NCBI RefSeq assembly: GCF_021023135.1
Contig: NZ_PGFV01000009.1
Location: 59,788-123,787 of the forward strand
Reading direction: 5' to 3'
DNA length: 64,000 nt
From: Brevibacterium sp. CCUG 69071
GTDB taxonomy: Bacteria > Actinomycetota > Actinomycetes > Actinomycetales > Brevibacteriaceae
Shown: in pieces, positions 61,211 to 64,000 of the stretch
Position numbering within the stretch: the first letter of the stretch is position 1
Layout: each line of letters begins with the position of its first letter
Notes under the pieces: generated by a model
What the model saw: only the letters and a program-made list of their open reading frames with translations
Told to the model about the DNA's origin: nothing
The model's database searches: none
Made by a program: the position numbers and the translations under genes

Positions 61211-63484
61211 ATGGTCTCGTGTAATTCGATATGGGATAAGCGACACGACGGCCCCATTAAGTATTGGGCCGATACCGCTTCAGTGTTGATTAACTCTGAA
61301 CAGTCTCCGACAGGTAAAACCCGTCACATAGTACAATCGGGAGTTGACGCGTTTTCAAATTTGGCCTTGGATTCGCTTTATGTTCGAGGTCGCGGCGATG
61401 TACTTATAGTCTCGCTGCACGGCGCGCTGGTTCGCAATGATGTCGAGTTGCCCAGATTCGAATGGCTAGCCGCGTTAGAATCCAGAAGCGAGCATAAACT
61501 TTTCATTGCGGATTCTATGCTATTTAAATCCGAGAATCTGACTTTGGGTTGGTATATCGGTAATGAATCATGTGACCTACCGCCGCTGATAGCCAATTAT
61601 GTGAAACGCGTTATGTACTGTATCGGCGCTGACAAAGTAGTGTTTGTCGGTTCCTCGGGGGGCGGCTATGCATCCTTGGCTATTTCGACATACATAGACA
61701 ATTCTTCTGTTGTTTGCTTCACTCCTCAAACAAATGTTTGGAAATTCAGCAAAGGTCATACTGACAACCTCTTGTCTGAAGCATTCCCGTCATTCGATAA
61801 CGTTGAGGATGCGAATTCCAGTGACCCTCGTAGGTTTTCACTCATCGAGCGTTATAGAGAACCCTCACGGAAAAATAAGTTCATTTATATTCAGAACTCC
61901 GGCGACGTCGGTCACCTCCAGACGCATTTCAAGCCGTTTGCAGAATCCCTTGGTGTGCGTTTGCCGAATGGTCGAACATTTGACCAAAGTGGACGGTTCA
62001 TCACTTTCGACTATGGAGACGGACATGTGGCTCCTCCGAAACATCGCCTGAGTGAGTTTCTTGATTTGGCTTTAGAGGACCTTGAAGAGCCGAAGAAAGA
62101 GGCGGTTGTTTCCGCGGGCAAGACAGGGGAGGTATGGAACTCTGACTTCGTGCGCGGTTCTAGTAGCCTTCTAAATGTGCCTCCCGAGCTGAATTCGTAC
62201 TATCTAGCGACTGACCCGCCTCTTAGGTCGGAATCTCCGAACTTGTCGTTTAATGTGGATGGCGTCCCGATGCGAGTAATCGACGATGTCGACCATGACC
62301 ATCCTGTTCTGCAAGCTCAATACATGCTCAAGCAACTGAATACTTTACGTAGGACTTCCGATCCAGCAGTAGAAGGTGTCGTTCGGTCGATTGTGGCCCG
62401 CTGGAAGAAAGTTGGCGTTGAGTCTCGTGGGGCACATTTCATTCCATACTTGTTCGAATGGAATGCCGGCAAGCAACAGCCGCCGTGGTATTCTGCGATG
62501 GCGCAGGGGCAGGCATTGTCTGCTGTAAGTAGGCTTTATGAGATATTTCCTGAGCGCGAATACCTGGAATTTGCTGCGACCCTGTTTCGTAGCTTTGAGC
62601 TGTTGCCAAGTTCTGAACAACCTGACACTCCATGGGTCGTCGACATCGACTCGTCAGGGTATCTGTGGCTTGAGGAATACCCCTACCCTGGCCAGGGTAA
62701 ATGTGTTATTAACGGGCATTTGTTTGCGGCTTGGGGTATTTACGATTATTGGCGGGTGTTCTCTAATGAAAAGGCGTATACTCTTGCAAGCGCTGCGCTC
62801 GAATCAACGAAGCATTATATTTTGCAGAGTCGGAACAGGGGTTGGTCGTCCCATTATGATCTCAATAGCTTCTTTTTGATCAGAAATTACCATCAAACTC
62901 ATATTTCTCAAATGGAAATGACATACAATCTGACTGGAAATCCGTACTTCTTGAAAATTGCTGATTTGCTTGAGTCTGATTTTCCCAGTTATCAGAGATG
63001 GGGCTCTGCCTATCTCGAAAAGGGTGCTCATGATGTTTTCAAGCTCGACAACATCAATGTTCCTAGTAAGGTGTTAGAGTCGGGTTCTGTGGTTTTGGAT
63101 AAAGCTACTGCTTTTGATTTTGCGGTCCGTACTAAAGTTGAGGAGGAAGAAGGGGTATGGTTGCGGCTAAGCAGTGGCGAGCTGAGCGGATGGTGGGTGC
63201 GGGAGGAGCCACCAAGAGTATTCCCTCGGCTTTGTTTTGACAGGCACTACTATCAAAGGCCGCGTAACGTTATATTGCCCTCAGGTAAGGTGAGGCATAA
63301 CACGTTTAATGAGTGGGGTTCGGTCATTGATCTTGTGTCCACCTCTATCGAGGATCCCTTAGAGATTGCCGTTTCGTCTCGTGCGCTCTGGAACGGTATA
63401 GCTTACTACCAGGTTGCTGTATCAGAATCGAACACTGTGGTTCCTGCGTATCGTTGGATTCAAAAGTCGGAATGTATCGATTGA
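61211..63484 (+). CDS. Alpha/beta-hydrolase fused to D-glucuronyl C5-epimerase domain
   Basis: A 757-residue protein with two domains. Residues about 55-300 look like an alpha/beta-hydrolase: VLIVSLHGAL, the nucleophile elbow VFVGSSGGGYASLAIS (Ser149), and late DYGDGHVAPP supplying a candidate His. Residues about 380-560 match the D-glucuronyl C5-epimerase C-terminal domain: GVPMRVIDDVDHDHPVLQAQYML, PPWYSAMAQGQALSAVSRLYE (about 424), YPGQGKCVINGHLFAAWGIYDYW (about 498) and HYDLNSFFLIRNYHQTHISQM. Residues 600-757 are beta-rich and unassigned. C5-epimerases invert uronic acids within polymers. It is the last clear gene of the glycan locus. Confidence 0.82.
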   Translation: MVSCNSIWDKRHDGPIKYWADTASVLINSEQSPTGKTRHIVQSGVDAFSNLALDSLYVRGRGDVLIVSLHGALVRNDVELPRFEWLAALESRSEHKLFIADSMLFKSENLTLGWYIGNESCDLPPLIANYVKRVMYCIGADKVVFVGSSGGGYASLAISTYIDNSSVVCFTPQTNVWKFSKGHTDNLLSEAFPSFDNVEDANSSDPRRFSLIERYREPSRKNKFIYIQNSGDVGHLQTHFKPFAESLGVRLPNGRTFDQSGRFITFDYGDGHVAPPKHRLSEFLDLALEDLEEPKKEAVVSAGKTGEVWNSDFVRGSSSLLNVPPELNSYYLATDPPLRSESPNLSFNVDGVPMRVIDDVDHDHPVLQAQYMLKQLNTLRRTSDPAVEGVVRSIVARWKKVGVESRGAHFIPYLFEWNAGKQQPPWYSAMAQGQALSAVSRLYEIFPEREYLEFAATLFRSFELLPSSEQPDTPWVVDIDSSGYLWLEEYPYPGQGKCVINGHLFAAWGIYDYWRVFSNEKAYTLASAALESTKHYILQSRNRGWSSHYDLNSFFLIRNYHQTHISQMEMTYNLTGNPYFLKIADLLESDFPSYQRWGSAYLEKGAHDVFKLDNINVPSKVLESGSVVLDKATAFDFAVRTKVEEEEGVWLRLSSGELSGWWVREEPPRVFPRLCFDRHYYQRPRNVILPSGKVRHNTFNEWGSVIDLVSTSIEDPLEIAVSSRALWNGIAYYQVAVSESNTVVPAYRWIQKSECID

Positions 63485-64000
63485 ATCCCGCGGTAGTCGT
63501 TTAGGCGGCCACTTCGTAGGCATTTGTGATTTATCGTATGTCTCATTTCGTGCGAGGCCAGGTCTAGGTAGGCTTATCCTCGCGGGTCTGAGGCAACGTG
63601 TGTTCCTATTGAGGTGCTGGGCAGTTGCTGTGGGCAGTGGAGAGCGTCTAGGGCCACTTCAATTTCAGATCGATAGTTTGGAATGCCGTTTGTCGTCAGC
63701 GGAAGTTTCTTTGGTCGAGATTTCGTCTGAGTTGTGAAGCGGTCGCGTTTTCACCATGGTCGTTCAGTCTCGTTGAGCGCAAGGTCCTTTTGCTATAGCC
63801 GTCACCCACATGTTTCTCCGCTGCCCCAGACTTGCACAAGTAGGTGAGTATTTCAGGGCCTCCAAGTGTATTTGTGGCTCATCGTAAACGAGAGTGTAGA
63901 ACCGGTCTGAAACCACCGGACTCGAGTAAGCACCTCGCGATGTAATGCGTGAGGTTGCGGAACCCGAGGGCTGATCCCCGAAGGTGTTCGAGCCTGCCAT
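63485..64000. other. Region after the glycan locus without a supported gene
   Basis: About 515 bases. A plus-strand frame ending at 63737 has a Leu/Ser/Glu-rich end (LQFQIDSLECRLSSAEVSLVEISSEL) that could be a decayed coiled-coil gene. A minus-strand frame from 64000 to 63764 is open at the window edge but shows no family motif. No terminator hairpin was found after 63484. Confidence 0.45.

Noticed and set aside
63764..64000. Minus-strand frame open at the window edge
   Set aside because: No family motif; start coincides with the window end, so it cannot be judged from this sequence.

Overview
The window is high-GC DNA with actinobacterial gene content: a kdpABCDE operon, a LytR-CpsA-Psr protein, DUF3263 and DUF4287 proteins, and frequent ATGA start/stop overlaps. 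The gene repertoire and protein style suggest a Micrococcales member, probably Brevibacterium or a close relative. This is an inference, because no rRNA is present. I saw no tRNA, rRNA, CRISPR array or intact insertion sequence.

Layout. 0-7.2 kb: kdpA (5' end outside the window), kdpB, kdpC, kdpD and kdpE, the high-affinity K+ uptake ATPase and its two-component system. Unusual small duplications and low-complexity insertions occur in kdpB, kdpD and at the kdpD/kdpE junction. 7.1-13.2 kb: a catabolic cluster in two divergent arms around a LysR regulator. One arm has an MFS carrier, a lactonase-type amidohydrolase and a RidA protein. The other has a DapA-like lyase/aldolase, a RraA-like aldolase and a flavin-reductase-like protein. 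13.3-15.8 kb: two CNNM/HlyC-CorC membrane proteins, possibly coupled to a short upstream peptide. 15.9-20.1 kb: an enoyl-CoA hydratase and class III CoA-transferase divergent from a GntR regulator and a GntP-type permease, with a good GntR operator between them. 20.2-27.8 kb: dld, a small XRE/membrane-protein module, an MFS transporter, an LCP-family protein and pgm. 28.6-34.1 kb: a MarR regulator, an unknown protein and dps that appear to share one operator, then small stress-type proteins (rhodanese, PPOX-like, DUF3263, DUF4287) and gene remnants. 34.2-42.8 kb: a FAD reductase, an ABC-2 polysaccharide exporter pair, an MFS symporter, a Schlafen-AlbA_2 protein and acetoacetyl-CoA synthetase.

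43-63.5 kb is a large surface-glycan locus. wecC and wecB supply UDP-ManNAcA. A CapD/PglF-type dehydratase and a WecA-type phosphoglycosyltransferase begin lipid-linked synthesis. Four glycosyltransferases extend the chain, and a second ABC-2 exporter pair (paralogous to the one at 35.5 kb) would export it. The distal genes are clearly richer in A+T and contain TTA codons, which suggests horizontal acquisition. They encode a DUF6270 protein, a GT2/GT4 chimera, a membrane-anchored coiled-coil protein with a C-terminal methyltransferase domain, and an alpha/beta-hydrolase fused to a D-glucuronyl C5-epimerase domain. This distal block is the best candidate for an undescribed system: synthesis and in-place modification of a uronic-acid-containing surface polymer in an actinobacterium.
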